A stretch of 64,000 bases of DNA, from NCBI RefSeq assembly GCF_001185345.1, contig NZ_KQ236746.1, positions 209,553-273,552 of the forward strand, in the 5' to 3' direction. The DNA is from Dorea sp. D27. Its GTDB lineage: Bacteria; Bacillota; Clostridia; Lachnospirales; Lachnospiraceae. A model generated the notes under the pieces. The model made no database searches. It was not told the DNA's origin and was given only the letters and a program-made list of their open reading frames with translations. The position numbers and the translations under genes are program-made. Below are positions 33,666 to 41,923 of the stretch, one piece after another (position 1 is the stretch's first letter; every line of letters starts with the position of its first letter).

Positions 33666-34546
33666 TGGGACTATATTTGGATTATAATGCGACTACACCT
33701 ATCGACAATAATGTTTTAGAGTATATGGTTGAGATATATACAAATAATTTCGGAAATGCAGATAGTAGGACGCACTCTTATGGTAGCAATGCGAAAAAGA
33801 TAGTTGAAAGAGCGAGGGAACAAGTTGCTGCCTTGTTAGGTGCTAAGCGAAATGAGATTATTTTTACCAGCGGGTCTACTGAAAGCAATAATATAGCTAT
33901 ACTAGGAATAGAGCAGGAAGGGATTAGTAAAAATAAAAGACATATTATTACGACCGCTATAGAACACAAATCTATTTTGGGGCCTATAAGGAAGCTGGAG
34001 AAAAGGGGCTTTGAAGTTGATGTGATATATCCTCATTTGAATGGTAGGATTGATGCGGGACAAGTGTTGGATAAAGTTCGCGAAGATACCCTATTGGTGA
34101 GTGTTATGCATGTTAATAATGAAACTGGCACAATTCAACCGGTTGAAGAGTTAGGAAAACAATTAAAAGATAAAGAGGTATTGTTTCATGTAGATGCCTC
34201 TCAGAGTTGTGGAAAATTAGTTGATGAAATACAGCGGCTTCAATATGATCTATTATCAATATCTGCACATAAGATGTATGGGCCACAAGGTGTAGGGGCA
34301 ATAGTAACCAGGATGAAAAATGGAAAGAGGCCATCTATAGAACCAATAATGTTCGGAGGGGGTCAAGAGCTGGGATTAAGGCCAGGGACACTTCCGGTGG
34401 CGCTAATTGCAGGATTTGGCATTGCATGTGACAACTGTTTGAAAAATCATATAAATTATAAATCGGGTTGTTTAAAAAACCTAAAGGGCCTGTTACAAAT
34501 ATTAAGTATAAATGGTATAAAATTTAGTGTTAAATTTTATATCTAA
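33665..34546 (+). pseudogene. dndA: Cysteine desulfurase DndA, N-terminal part; gene split by mobile element
   Basis: Normally a PLP enzyme that takes sulfur from cysteine for DNA phosphorothioation. The fragment starts at GTG 33665 with GLYLDYNATTPID and keeps the NNETGTIQPV and HVDASQSCGK segments and the PLP-lysine motif SISAHKMYGPQG. It stops shortly after SINGIKFSV, where about six residues of foreign sequence lead to a stop at 34546. The catalytic cysteine region (SNGSACTS) is missing and is found in frame 6.5 kb downstream at 41058-41342. The protein as encoded should be unable to form a persulfide. Another cellular NifS/IscS might replace it, as happens where dndA is absent. Confidence 0.9.
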
Positions 34547-34697
34547 TTTTCGATTATCCGCATAAACACTATACTTTCAAGTATTTTGAAGTATAGAAAA
34601 AACTCATTTTACCACGAATTTACCACGATTGAATGAGCCTTGATATGACCTATAAAATAACACCCAAAAGACATCATTACACCTAAATGGTGTCTTT

Positions 34698-35087
34698 TTA
34701 AAAAGCAGTCAATCCTAAAACTAACTGCTTTGTGTATATGGATATGAAATTGTAAACTAGAAGCTGTTTATTTTTCTTTTTAGGTTTTGGCGTTGGTAGT
34801 TCATCATACATCACATCAAATAACCCCGTCAGAAAATCTTTATTATCAACTTCTTCCACCAATAACATTTCTTTGGCGTTTTCGTATGGAATTTCATAAG
34901 TAACTGTCGGCATATAAGAAATTGCAGACTTTGTTGGTTTTACAAGTAACCTATCATCATATATACCGCCAACGATTTTTCCACGATAATAAATAATAAA
35001 TTCTCCCATCATTGCACGATATGTTATTTCTTGTAATTCTGATAATTGTTCTAAAACAAATTGTAAATAATCTTTACTTGAAGCCAT
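34698..35087 (-). CDS. TfoX N-terminal domain protein
   Basis: A 129-residue cytoplasmic protein with a TfoX N-terminal-like domain: FVLEQLSELQEITYRAMMGEF, YYRGKIVGGIYDDRLLVKPT, YEIPYENAKEMLLVEEV. The cellular role of such stand-alone domains is not known. The ATG at 35087 follows GGAGGG by 7 bases. The last 19 residues (from VYNFISIYTK onward) are encoded by a repeat also found at 36327-36385 behind another gene. The original C-terminus may therefore have been replaced when the cassette was joined. Last gene of the minus-strand cargo unit; it is 26 bases from the SRPBCC gene. Confidence 0.75.
   Translation of the reverse strand: MASSKDYLQFVLEQLSELQEITYRAMMGEFIIYYRGKIVGGIYDDRLLVKPTKSAISYMPTVTYEIPYENAKEMLLVEEVDNKDFLTGLFDVMYDELPTPKPKKKNKQLLVYNFISIYTKQLVLGLTAF
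34700..34758 (-). repeat. Terminator repeat, copy 1
   Basis: About 58 bases nearly identical to 36327-36385. On the minus strand AAAGCAGT and ACTGCTTT form a stem followed by TT, so it acts as a terminator for the cargo genes. This copy overlaps the 3' end of the TfoX-domain gene. Confidence 0.75.
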
Positions 35088-35113
35088 TTCCAACCCTCCA
35101 ATCTTGAATTTTA

Positions 35114-35509
35114 TTATTCCAATGCTTTCTTTAAGTCCAGAACAAATTGCTTTTGTTGTTTTTTCAAATAGGTTTTTACAAAAGGTTTCATAAACCACTT
35201 TTTAGGTATCACATTTTCTGTAAAGTCTATTTGTGTTTCATTCCCTTTGTCTATAAAAACACCAATCCAATGACCTTTCATGTTGCTATTCTCCATATCA
35301 AATTCCCAGCGTTTATATGGTTCTGCAACGGTAACGGTAAATGTAGTAGCATATCCATTTTTTGTGTATTCAATAAATTGTTTGTCATTTATTATTTCTG
35401 TTTTGCTCAAATCACTTCGCCATGAGTTATATTTATCAACAGCTAAAACAATGTTCCAAACTTTTTGAATATCATTACTAATAATTGTATTTATATTTGA
35501 AATTGCCAC
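35114..35509 (-). CDS. SRPBCC-family protein
   Basis: A 131-residue protein of the START/SRPBCC fold, a hydrophobic-ligand-binding beta-alpha sandwich; no specific ligand can be named. Typical features are NDIQKVWNIVLAVDKYNSW at the start, WEFDMENSNMKGHWIGVF in the middle, and the C-terminal helix KTYLKKQQKQFVLDLKKALE. The likely start is GTG at 35509 (VAISNINTI), since AAAAGGGGAAATG lies just upstream. The ATG there is in another frame and soon hits a stop, so a lost base at the original start is possible. It follows the dihydrofolate reductase gene with 83 bases between. Confidence 0.7.
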   Translation of the reverse strand: MAISNINTIISNDIQKVWNIVLAVDKYNSWRSDLSKTEIINDKQFIEYTKNGYATTFTVTVAEPYKRWEFDMENSNMKGHWIGVFIDKGNETQIDFTENVIPKKWFMKPFVKTYLKKQQKQFVLDLKKALE

Positions 35510-35592
35510 TTTTTCATTTCCCCTTTTCAAACTGGAATTTGTCTTACAACAATTTATATATGCATAAAAAGCAATATATTTATGAAAACACC

Positions 35593-36087
35593 CTAAATCC
35601 AAAATCTACTCAATTCATTTTTCCTTACATAAAATGTTCTCGTATATTTCACTTCCTCACCAAGTGTTTCCCCTATCAAAACTTCAAAATCATTGATATC
35701 AAATTCTGGAAAGAATGTATCTCCATCTTCAATATTTAAATCTACTTCTGTGATATACATTTTATCTACTATTTGCAAAGCTTCCTTAAATAGTCCATAT
35801 CCACCAGATATGTATACATCTCGTCCTTTAGCCAATAATAATGCATCTTCTAATGATTTAACTGAAACTAAATTATCTCCTTGATACTCTGTTGTGGTGG
35901 AAACAACAATATTCATTCTATTAGGCAACGGATGACCGATTTCTTCATAAGACTTTCGCCCCATAATAACCACATTACCCGTTGTTAACTCTCTAAATTG
36001 CTTTTGTTCTCCCTTTATTTTCCATGGTATATTACCATTCTTGCCTATAACATTATTCTTTGACCTCGCAACAATCAAACCTATCAT
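35593..36087 (-). CDS. dfrF: DfrF-like dihydrofolate reductase (trimethoprim resistance)
   Basis: Reduces dihydrofolate to tetrahydrofolate with NADPH; the mobile DfrF type is insensitive to trimethoprim. It has 164 residues. The family motifs are present: GLIVARSKNNVIG, IPWKIKGEQKQFREL with Glu at the catalytic acidic position, VVIMGRKSYEEIG (NADPH site), ISGGYGLFKEAL, and the ITEVD strand near the C-terminus. I recognise the sequence as very like DfrF of enterococci and streptococci, from memory and without alignment. A minus-strand promoter at 36217-36245 drives it. Carriage on a mobilizable element agrees with an acquired resistance gene. Confidence 0.8.
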   Translation of the reverse strand: MIGLIVARSKNNVIGKNGNIPWKIKGEQKQFRELTTGNVVIMGRKSYEEIGHPLPNRMNIVVSTTTEYQGDNLVSVKSLEDALLLAKGRDVYISGGYGLFKEALQIVDKMYITEVDLNIEDGDTFFPEFDINDFEVLIGETLGEEVKYTRTFYVRKNELSRFWI

Positions 36088-36180
36088 CTATTTCATCCTC
36101 CATAATATGATGTCGTACCTGTGATTCCATCAAGTGCACCACATCTTAACAAACTCAAAATTATCTCGAACTAACCAGCT

Positions 36181-36251
36181 CGACAAATTCAAGTTTGTCG
36201 CTTTCTTCATATCCACATTATATCATTTTCATATCTGCACCACAATAAAAT
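36181..36251 (-). repeat. Promoter repeat, copy 1 (dfrF unit)
   Basis: About 65 bases shared with 36948-37014. On the minus strand it contains TTGTGG, 17 bases, TATAAT (36217-36245), then GTGGATATGAAGAAAGCGAC. A palindrome CGACAAA/TTTGTCG lies at 36181-36200. It drives dfrF, SRPBCC and TfoX-domain genes. The 36088-36216 leader holds nothing else recognisable. Confidence 0.7.
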
Positions 36252-36326
36252 TTTATGCACCGATAATCTTACTGAACAGCTCTAACAAACACCATTTCAT
36301 CACTCCAATCTGAAATTTAGGTATGA

Positions 36327-36385
36327 AAAAAGCAGTCAATCCTAAGACTAACTGCTTTGTGTATAGAGATATGAAATTGTGAAAT
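36327..36385 (-). repeat. Terminator repeat, copy 2
   Basis: Near-identical to 34700-34758, with a few substitutions. Stem AAAGCAGT/ACTGCTTT plus T-run on the minus strand, placed directly after the alkyltransferase-like gene. Confidence 0.75.
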
Positions 36386-36394
36386 AGAATTTGC

Positions 36395-36874
36395 CTATTT
36401 CAAATCAAAAAGAGAATTTTCATAGTCCTTTACATAGTATCGTATATTTTTACGCCCCTTTTGAATAATGGTATGTCCCTCTGCTTCTAATTTTTCTTTC
36501 TGTGCTTCAATACCATTTGGATATTTAGCATTTAATTCTCCGTTTGCTTTTAATGTTCTCCAATAGGGTGTTTCATCTTCGGAACGCTGATAACTCGCCC
36601 ACGCTACAATAGAAACAAATATACCCGCTGTAATCGGCTCTGTAAAATCTGCACCACTCAATTTTGCAAAGTGTTCTCGTATTTTTCCAACCGTAATCAC
36701 TTTACCATACGGAACTTTTTTCATTACTTTGTCATAGTCAATCGGGGGAGCAAAATACATTTTGTTTCCACCATATTTCTCAATACTTTTCTGGTCTATG
36801 ATAATTTGAAATTTTGGCATATCCTTACTATCATGCAACATAGCATTAAAATCTTTTTTATCTTCATTTGCCAT
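36395..36874 (-). CDS. Alkyltransferase-like protein (MGMT family, no catalytic Cys)
   Basis: A 159-residue protein with a C-terminal MGMT/Ogt-type DNA-binding domain: VPYGKVITVGKIREHFAKLSG, then AWASYQRSEDETPYWRTLKANGEL. The PCHR motif with the methyl-accepting cysteine is absent; YWRTL stands in its place, as in alkyltransferase-like (ATL) proteins that flag damaged bases for repair. The N-terminal 55 residues are extra and basic. ATG at 36874 follows AGGAGGTG by 7 bases. It has its own promoter (36980-37008) and terminator repeat. Confidence 0.8.
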   Translation of the reverse strand: MANEDKKDFNAMLHDSKDMPKFQIIIDQKSIEKYGGNKMYFAPPIDYDKVMKKVPYGKVITVGKIREHFAKLSGADFTEPITAGIFVSIVAWASYQRSEDETPYWRTLKANGELNAKYPNGIEAQKEKLEAEGHTIIQKGRKNIRYYVKDYENSLFDLK

Positions 36875-36947
36875 TTGTGCCACCTCCTACTTTAAGGATA
36901 GTCTGTTTCTTATTTCCATGCAATGAGGCTGTTTGAAAATTATTAAC

Positions 36948-37014
36948 ACTTTCAAATTTGTCGCTTTCTTCATATCCATATTATAACAGTTCCATATATC
37001 CGCCACAATAAAAA
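36948..37014 (-). repeat. Promoter repeat, copy 2 (alkyltransferase-like unit)
   Basis: Copy of the 36181-36251 element. Minus-strand TTGTGG, 17 bases, TATAAT at 36980-37008, followed by ATGGATATGAAGAAAGCGAC. Confidence 0.7.
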
Positions 37015-37093
37015 TCAGCATACCCTTAGCATTTATGGAACAAAAATGCACACTTTTTCTTTCTTCCTCTTGATTACCCCACAACAGAAAAGA

Positions 37094-37155
37094 AAAAGCC
37101 CTGTCAAGAGCCTTGCCACCATTGGTGGTGCTTTGCACTCTTTACTGGGCTTTTT
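37094..37155 (-). terminator. Long hairpin terminator after the Xre gene of the element
   Basis: AAAAAGCCC at one end and GGGCTTTTT at the other, with an inner GCACCACC...GGTGGC stem. T-runs exist on both strands, so it can act in both directions. Confidence 0.75.
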
Positions 37156-37184
37156 GTTTGCTGTATCTTCCATGCAAGAGGAAA

Positions 37185-37856
37185 TTAAAGACCTCTGTTC
37201 CATTTCGCCTTTAGATAATCTTCATAGTCTGCTTCATTGAAGTCTACTTGTGGAGAAGTGTCGGGAATGTTGTTTCTGTTGTCTATATCCGCAAGCTGAC
37301 GAAATATCCAATCATCATAAGGGTCATGGTATTTATACTCTTTGGGCTGTTCTCTGTATCGGTCTAACCCTCGCATTTCCTTATGTACTTTTATCATGCG
37401 TTCCAGTTTTTGACGCTGTATCAACTGCTTGATTTCCATAAGTTCTTCCAACTCCGTAACCTCATTGGTAATGTAGTTATGGATATACTGTATGAGTTTA
37501 TATGCCTTGTAAAATGTGCATTCTTTTTCATCATCGAAAAATTCATTTTCAGACAGGTAATCTAAGGAAACATTGAAGTCTTGTTCCCGTTTGATAATAT
37601 CCATGATATAGGGCTCGGTGTGGTCAATATACTTCCATTCTCCCGACAATAATTCATTGGGTGTTACTCCCAGCACGTCCATTATCTTTTCCAGCGTATC
37701 AAAGGTAGGATAATTCACGCCACGTTCAATCTTGGAAAGGCTCTGCATATTGATACCGATTTTGTCCGCAAGTTCCTGTTGTTTCATTCCTCTATGCTTT
37801 CTTATGGTCTGTATGTTCTCTCCTAAGAAACTGATTTTCTTTTCGTAATGCTCCAT
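37185..37856 (-). CDS. Xre-family regulator of the mobile element
   Basis: A 223-residue regulator. The N-terminal helix-turn-helix (about 10-65) reads LGENIQTIRKHRGMKQQELADKIGINMQSLSKIERG. The rest is a long acidic and helical region ending in HDPYDDWIFRQLADIDNRNN, common in Xre proteins of Tn916/Tn1549-like elements. It is divergent from the Rep-Xis-Int genes, so the 37857-38314 gap is its likely operator region. Its role is probably to repress excision and replication genes, by inference. Confidence 0.8.
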   Translation of the reverse strand: MEHYEKKISFLGENIQTIRKHRGMKQQELADKIGINMQSLSKIERGVNYPTFDTLEKIMDVLGVTPNELLSGEWKYIDHTEPYIMDIIKREQDFNVSLDYLSENEFFDDEKECTFYKAYKLIQYIHNYITNEVTELEELMEIKQLIQRQKLERMIKVHKEMRGLDRYREQPKEYKYHDPYDDWIFRQLADIDNRNNIPDTSPQVDFNEADYEDYLKAKWNRGL

Positions 37857-38314
37857 GACTTAGTATAAACACTCCTTTCATTGCTTTTCTTGGTATTTAT
37901 AAGCATATCATACTTAATATATATCTAAAAGTCAACAAAAACTTCTTGACAAGTAATTCTAATGGCGTTATTATCGTATCAGATAGAGTGATTAAGCACG
38001 CTAGGGTCAATCACACGCTTGAGTAAGCATAGAAAAGATGTATTTTCATTTTGATAGCATGAATAAGCATAGACTATCAGACCGAAAATAAGGTTTCTGA
38101 CTGGGGCTGTTCCGTTTAGCCACGAGCCTTACAAGGCTCGTGAGCGTTAAGAACGGATCAGACACAGGAAGAAAGGGAACGCCTTTAGGCGTTCATAAAG
38201 GGCGTATATGTAACACCGCCCTGCGCATACATGTCATAGTACCTAGAAACTGTGATAAATAAAGGAAAAAACACGATTTTTACCCCGCAAAAAACGGGAA
38301 GTACGAAAGGAGTA
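37857..38314. other. Non-coding origin-like region with palindromes (candidate oriT/replication origin)
   Basis: No gene in about 460 bases. Two perfect inverted repeats are visible: CACGAGCCTT/AAGGCTCGTG (38121-38142) and GAACGCCT/AGGCGTTC (38177-38194). The half-sites AAGCACGCTAGGGTCAATCA, AAGCATAGA and AAGCATAGACT recur at 37992-38070. Such hairpins just upstream of a Rep_trans gene are expected for the nick site used in rolling-circle replication and mobilization. Confidence 0.5.
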
Positions 38315-38402
38315 ATGCACTATAACTACACACAAAAATTTATCCGTTAAGATTGATTACATCAGTATTGTATTCGATACTGCAACCGCCGAAGATGTCA
38401 TC

Positions 38403-39413
38403 ATGCACATTTTAGGTTTACCGACTGATATTTTCAATGTCTATCCGGCAAGCATTAAATTCAAGACTTATCAAGCACGCTGGCAGATTGGAGATATTTA
38501 TGTATCGGGGGACGCAAGAAAGACAGAGGACAACCCACAAGGGCTAGGCTGTTATCTTGTTATGACTGGCAGAGGTTGTGATGATATTTTCCGTATTCTC
38601 GACAGTAGGAATTATACCTTTGGAGATATGTTCAAACATTGTGAGCGAAGATATGGACTGGATAACTTCCATTTCACTAGACTGGATATTGCCATTGATG
38701 ATAAGAACGAAAAGCCATTTTTTACCATAGAGCAGATAAAGAAGAAATGCGAAAAAGAGGAATTTATCTCGAATAGTGAGGGCTACCACTTTGACGAAAG
38801 CAAGTTTGATGATTTCGACACCGCAAAGACCGTTTATATCGGTGCTGGGAAATCGGGATTGTCCTACCGCTTTTATGACAAGGATAAGGAAGTCTGTTCA
38901 AAACATAATAAGACACTTGATGAAGTCGGCAGTTGGAAACGGACAGAAATGCAACTGCGTGATGATAAGGCTCATGCTTTTGCCATGACATTCAAGGACA
39001 GACCGCTGGAACTGGGAGAACTGGCTTTCGGGCTATTGGCAAACAACCTACGCTTTGTCGTACCAAACAGAAACGAAAGTAATAAGAGCAGGTGGAAAAC
39101 TTGTCGGTTTTGGGAACGCTTTTTAGGGGCTGTGGAAGTCTTAAAACTGCAAGTACCAAAACAGCAAAATTCCCTTGAAGAAACACAGCAATGGCTCACA
39201 GAGGGTGGCGTGATTTCCGCTGTCAAAAGTTTTTACTTCTTGGAAGAACATGACGCATTAGGTGGACTGGAAAAAGTGGGAACTATGCTTGATAAGGCAA
39301 GATACAGTAATTCCCTTTCCAGTAAATTAACCGCCCATTTACAGAGGATAAACCGCACCGACCTTATCCCTTATATCCAATATGACACGAAACATGGGAA
39401 AGGGGGTATCTGA
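38403..39413 (+). CDS. Rep_trans-family replication initiator/relaxase, 5' end frameshifted
   Basis: Rolling-circle type initiator related to Tn916 Orf20 and ICEBs1 NicK; it would nick the element at its origin for replication and mobilization. The open frame of 336 residues starts at ATG 38403. Clear coding sequence lies in frame upstream of it, from LSVKIDYISIVFDTATAEDV. An ATG at 38315 with AAAGGAG begins MHYNYTQ in another frame. Removing one A from the A-run at 38334-38338 joins the two into one long protein. Either a one-base insertion has shortened the product, or translation starts internally. [19 protein letters not shown] and [12 protein letters not shown] (metal-binding) are visible. 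Confidence 0.75.
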   Translation: MHILGLPTDIFNVYPASIKFKTYQARWQIGDIYVSGDARKTEDNPQGLGCYLVMTGRGCDDIFRILDSRNYTFGDMFKHCERRYGLDNFHFTRLDIAIDDKNEKPFFTIEQIKKKCEKEEFISNSEGYHFDESKFDDFDTAKTVYIGAGKSGLSYRFYDKDKEVCSKHNKTLDEVGSWKRTEMQLRDDKAHAFAMTFKDRPLELGELAFGLLANNLRFVVPNRNESNKSRWKTCRFWERFLGAVEVLKLQVPKQQNSLEETQQWLTEGGVISAVKSFYFLEEHDALGGLEKVGTMLDKARYSNSLSSKLTAHLQRINRTDLIPYIQYDTKHGKGGI

Positions 39414-39616
39414 TGAATAACAACGATATTCCCGTATGGGAAAAATACACCCTTACCATTGAAGAAGCGTCAAAATATTTCCGTATCGGAGAAAACAAGT
39501 TAAGACGATTGGCAGAGGAAAACAAGGACGCTGGCTGGCTCATTATGAATGGCAACCGCATACAGATTAAACGCCGACAGTTTGAACAGGTTATTGATAA
39601 ATTGGACGCAATCTAA
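39413..39616 (+). CDS. xis: Tn916-type excisionase
   Basis: A 67-residue winged-helix excisionase: [33 protein letters not shown], and the basic [18 protein letters not shown], very like Tn916 Xis. It bends DNA at the element ends and helps Int excise the element. The ATG overlaps the Rep stop, and Int follows after 78 bases, the normal Tn916 order. Confidence 0.92.
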   Translation: MNNNDIPVWEKYTLTIEEASKYFRIGENKLRRLAEENKDAGWLIMNGNRIQIKRRQFEQVIDKLDAI

Positions 39617-39694
39617 TGCAAATGAGCCTTGTATGTGTTATGATGAACACAAGTCATATCAAGGCTCTTTCCAACAAGGAAAGGAGCAGACACC

Positions 39695-40888
39695 ATGAAA
39701 GAAAAAAGACGGGATAACAAAGGTCGTATCCTGCATACTGGAGAGAGCCAACGAACAGACGGAAAATACTTATATAAATATGTGGACGCATTTGGAAACA
39801 CAAAATATGTGTATGCTTGGAGATTGACACCCACAGACCCGACACCAAAGGGAAAACGGGAAAAACCCTCACTTCGTGAACTGGAACAGCAGATAAGACG
39901 GGATATTGAGGACGGTATCGACAGCACAGGCAAGAAAATGACGCTTTGCCAACTCTACGCCAAACAGAACGCACAGAGGGCAAATGTGAAGAAAAGCACA
40001 CAGAAACAACGGGAACAACTTATGCGGTTATTGAAAGAGGACAAGTTAGGTGCTAGGAGCATTGATACAATCAAACCCTCTGACGCTAAAGAATGGGCGT
40101 TACGCATGAAAGAGAAAGGCTTTTCCTACAATACCATTAACAACCATAAACGCTCGTTAAAAGCGTCATTCTATATCGCCATACAAGACGATTGTGTAAG
40201 GAAAAACCCTTTTGATTTCAAGTTAAGTGAAGTCCTAGAAAATGATACCAAAGAGAAAGTCGCATTGACAGAGGAACAGGAACAAGCCCTACTGTCATTC
40301 ATCAGGACGGACAACGTGTATCACAAGTATTATGATGATGTGCTGATACTGTTAAAAACAGGACTTCGTATTTCGGAACTATGCGGACTGACAATCATGG
40401 ATGTTGATTTTATCCATGAGGTTGTGGTTATCGACCACCAGTTACTAAAGAGCAAGGAACAAGGCTATTATATTGAAACGCCTAAGACAAAAAGCGGAAC
40501 AAGGCAAGTGCCATTAAGCAAAGAAACGATACAGGCATTTCAACGAATGATGAAGAAACGCCCAAAGGCAGAACCATTTGTGATAGACGGACGGGGCAAC
40601 TTTCTATTTGTCAATCAGAAAGGCAAGCCCAAAGTTGCGATTGATTACAATATGCTTTTTGTCCGTATGGTAAAGAAATACAACAAGTACCATAGGGATA
40701 ACCCTTTGCCACATATCACACCGCATACGCTACGCCATACATTCTGCACAAGGCTGGCAAGCAAGAACATGAACCCGAAAGATTTACAGTATATCATGGG
40801 GCATTCAAATATCAGTATCACAATGAACTGGTACGCTCATGCGTCCATAGATACCGCAAAATCAGAGGTTCAGCGTCTAATCGCATAG
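39695..40888 (+). CDS. int: Tn916-type tyrosine integrase
   Basis: Site-specific tyrosine recombinase of 397 residues that excises and inserts the element. The N-terminal arm-binding domain reads KEKRRDNKGRILHTGESQR, a core-binding SAM-like domain follows (about 95-180), and the catalytic domain has Arg in LKTGLRISELCGLT, the HTLRHTFCTRLA box, the HSNISITMNWYAH box, and the nucleophile Tyr in NWYAH. The ATG follows AAGGAAAGG. The attachment end lies just downstream, near 41050, as in Tn916. Confidence 0.95.
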   Translation: MKEKRRDNKGRILHTGESQRTDGKYLYKYVDAFGNTKYVYAWRLTPTDPTPKGKREKPSLRELEQQIRRDIEDGIDSTGKKMTLCQLYAKQNAQRANVKKSTQKQREQLMRLLKEDKLGARSIDTIKPSDAKEWALRMKEKGFSYNTINNHKRSLKASFYIAIQDDCVRKNPFDFKLSEVLENDTKEKVALTEEQEQALLSFIRTDNVYHKYYDDVLILLKTGLRISELCGLTIMDVDFIHEVVVIDHQLLKSKEQGYYIETPKTKSGTRQVPLSKETIQAFQRMMKKRPKAEPFVIDGRGNFLFVNQKGKPKVAIDYNMLFVRMVKKYNKYHRDNPLPHITPHTLRHTFCTRLASKNMNPKDLQYIMGHSNISITMNWYAHASIDTAKSEVQRLIA

Positions 40889-41057
40889 AAGTATTTACCA
40901 CGATTTTAACCACGCTTGATAGCGAAAATATAAGAAGATAGACCTAGATATGTGAGGTTTACCACAAAAGCAAAATGCCCGTAGAGCCGATAAAATAAGG
41001 CTTTGCGGACATTTGAGAAGATATAAAAAGATAGTCAAAAAGACATATATAATTTTC

Positions 41058-41342
41058 TGTAATGGTGATATAAATTATTCTATGGGGAATACGCTTAATA
41101 TCAGCTTTGATGGAATAGATTCAGAAGCTTTTATGTTAATGTCACAGGGGAGGATAGGTGTATCTAATGGTTCTGCTTGCACTTCCTCATATGAATATAA
41201 GCCTAGTTATGTTCTCCAGGCAATGGGATTGGAGAAAAAGATAATTGAAGAGGCGATTAGGATAAGTTGGGGAAAAGAGTTAATTGATTTTGAAGAGTTG
41301 AGTGATATAATCAAGTGGGTTAAAGCAGAGCAAAGTGCATAA
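41058..41342 (+). pseudogene. dndA: Cysteine desulfurase DndA, C-terminal fragment
   Basis: Continuation of the dndA gene interrupted at about 34535. In frame from TGT AAT GGT GAT it encodes NGDINYSMGNTLNISFDG, then the catalytic-cysteine motif SNGSACTSSYEYKPSYVLQAMG and the terminal helices. The open frame runs back into the element end (41013), but no ribosome site precedes that start. It is therefore probably untranslated or an inert fragment. With the N-terminal half it makes a typical desulfurase of about 380 residues. Confidence 0.9.
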
Positions 41343-41692
41343 AAAGCTCACATTCAAATTATAATATGAGGAACATATATAGTATATAGAAAATTTAGCA
41401 AGAAATTTAAATATGCAGTGTAAAATGAACATAGGAATGGGAGTGCTGTCTGATATGAATTTGGTTAGATATTGATTTTCACACTGAAGCTATCACGTAC
41501 AACTTGTAGGAAAATAAAACTTGAGAAATTGAGAGCGCTATAATCTTATTACGTATCTGCAGAGGCGCAATCCAAGCGTACCGGGGATAGTTAATAAACT
41601 GGAGTCACCGGTGGAACGTCAGCTGGAGAAGGTAAAGAAGTATTAACAGTAGAAAAAGCAATCAGCTTCCAGATTGGGAAAAGTATTTCCCG
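41343..41692. other. Gap without recognised genes at the end of the defence island
   Basis: About 350 bases, AT-rich at first, then of backbone composition. The stretch SRKSNQLPDWEKYFPLLSEI reads in frame into the small ORF at 41693, which suggests that ORF has lost its original 5' end. No promoter or RNA was recognised. Confidence 0.4.
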
Positions 41693-41923
41693 TTGTTAAG
41701 TGAGATAGAGTATTGTTCTTATCAAAAGATGTGGAAGTATGAAAAGGTACATAAGGAGTTTGAAAAGCTTCAGAAAGAGCACGTCAATAACATGGAAGTA
41801 AGGATGAGATTATACCGCAAGGGGCTGGACAGACAGGAATTTACCAGTAGTCTGGAAGAGGTTATCCTTCCGGTTTATCAGGCGGCACAGCGTATGGGAT
41901 TTCGGAATTGGGTATTGGAATGA
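41693..41923 (+). CDS. Small helical protein of unknown function, perhaps 5'-truncated
   Basis: A 76-residue soluble protein, rich in Lys/Glu (EKVHKEFEKLQKEHVNNMEVRMRLYRKGLDRQ), likely helical. I recognise no family. The TTG start at 41693 has no good ribosome site, and coding-like sequence extends upstream to about 41645. Its stop overlaps the methyltransferase start (ATGA at 41920-41923), which supports translation of at least the 3' part. Confidence 0.45.
   Translation: MLSEIEYCSYQKMWKYEKVHKEFEKLQKEHVNNMEVRMRLYRKGLDRQEFTSSLEEVILPVYQAAQRMGFRNWVLE

Larger units (their letters stand above)
34535..41057. mobile_element. Tn916-family mobilizable element inserted in dndA, carrying a dfrF-like gene
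   Basis: The element lies between the two halves of dndA. It carries Tn916-type Int and Xis at the right end, a Rep_trans-type initiator, an origin-like region, an Xre regulator, and minus-strand cargo (alkyltransferase-like, dihydrofolate reductase, SRPBCC and TfoX-domain genes). It is about 6.5 kb and has no conjugation genes, so it would need a helper for transfer. The hexamer AATTTT flanks both presumed ends (34533-34538 and 41051-41056), next to ATAT termini. Exact ends are uncertain by a few bases because Tn916-type insertion leaves variable coupling bases. Confidence 0.85.

Noticed and set aside
36887..37138. 83-codon minus-strand frame upstream of the alkyltransferase-like gene
   Set aside because: It spans a promoter repeat and a terminator and has no ribosome site. 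The short MDMKKATNL reading after the promoter is probably part of the leader.
34535..41057. Complete conjugative Tn916-type element
   Set aside because: No conjugation (type IV secretion) genes and no tet gene; only recombination, Rep and regulation genes remain, so it is mobilizable at most.
41013..41342. 109-residue independent protein
   Set aside because: Its first 15 codons are element-end sequence without a ribosome site; the rest is the C-terminus of DndA.
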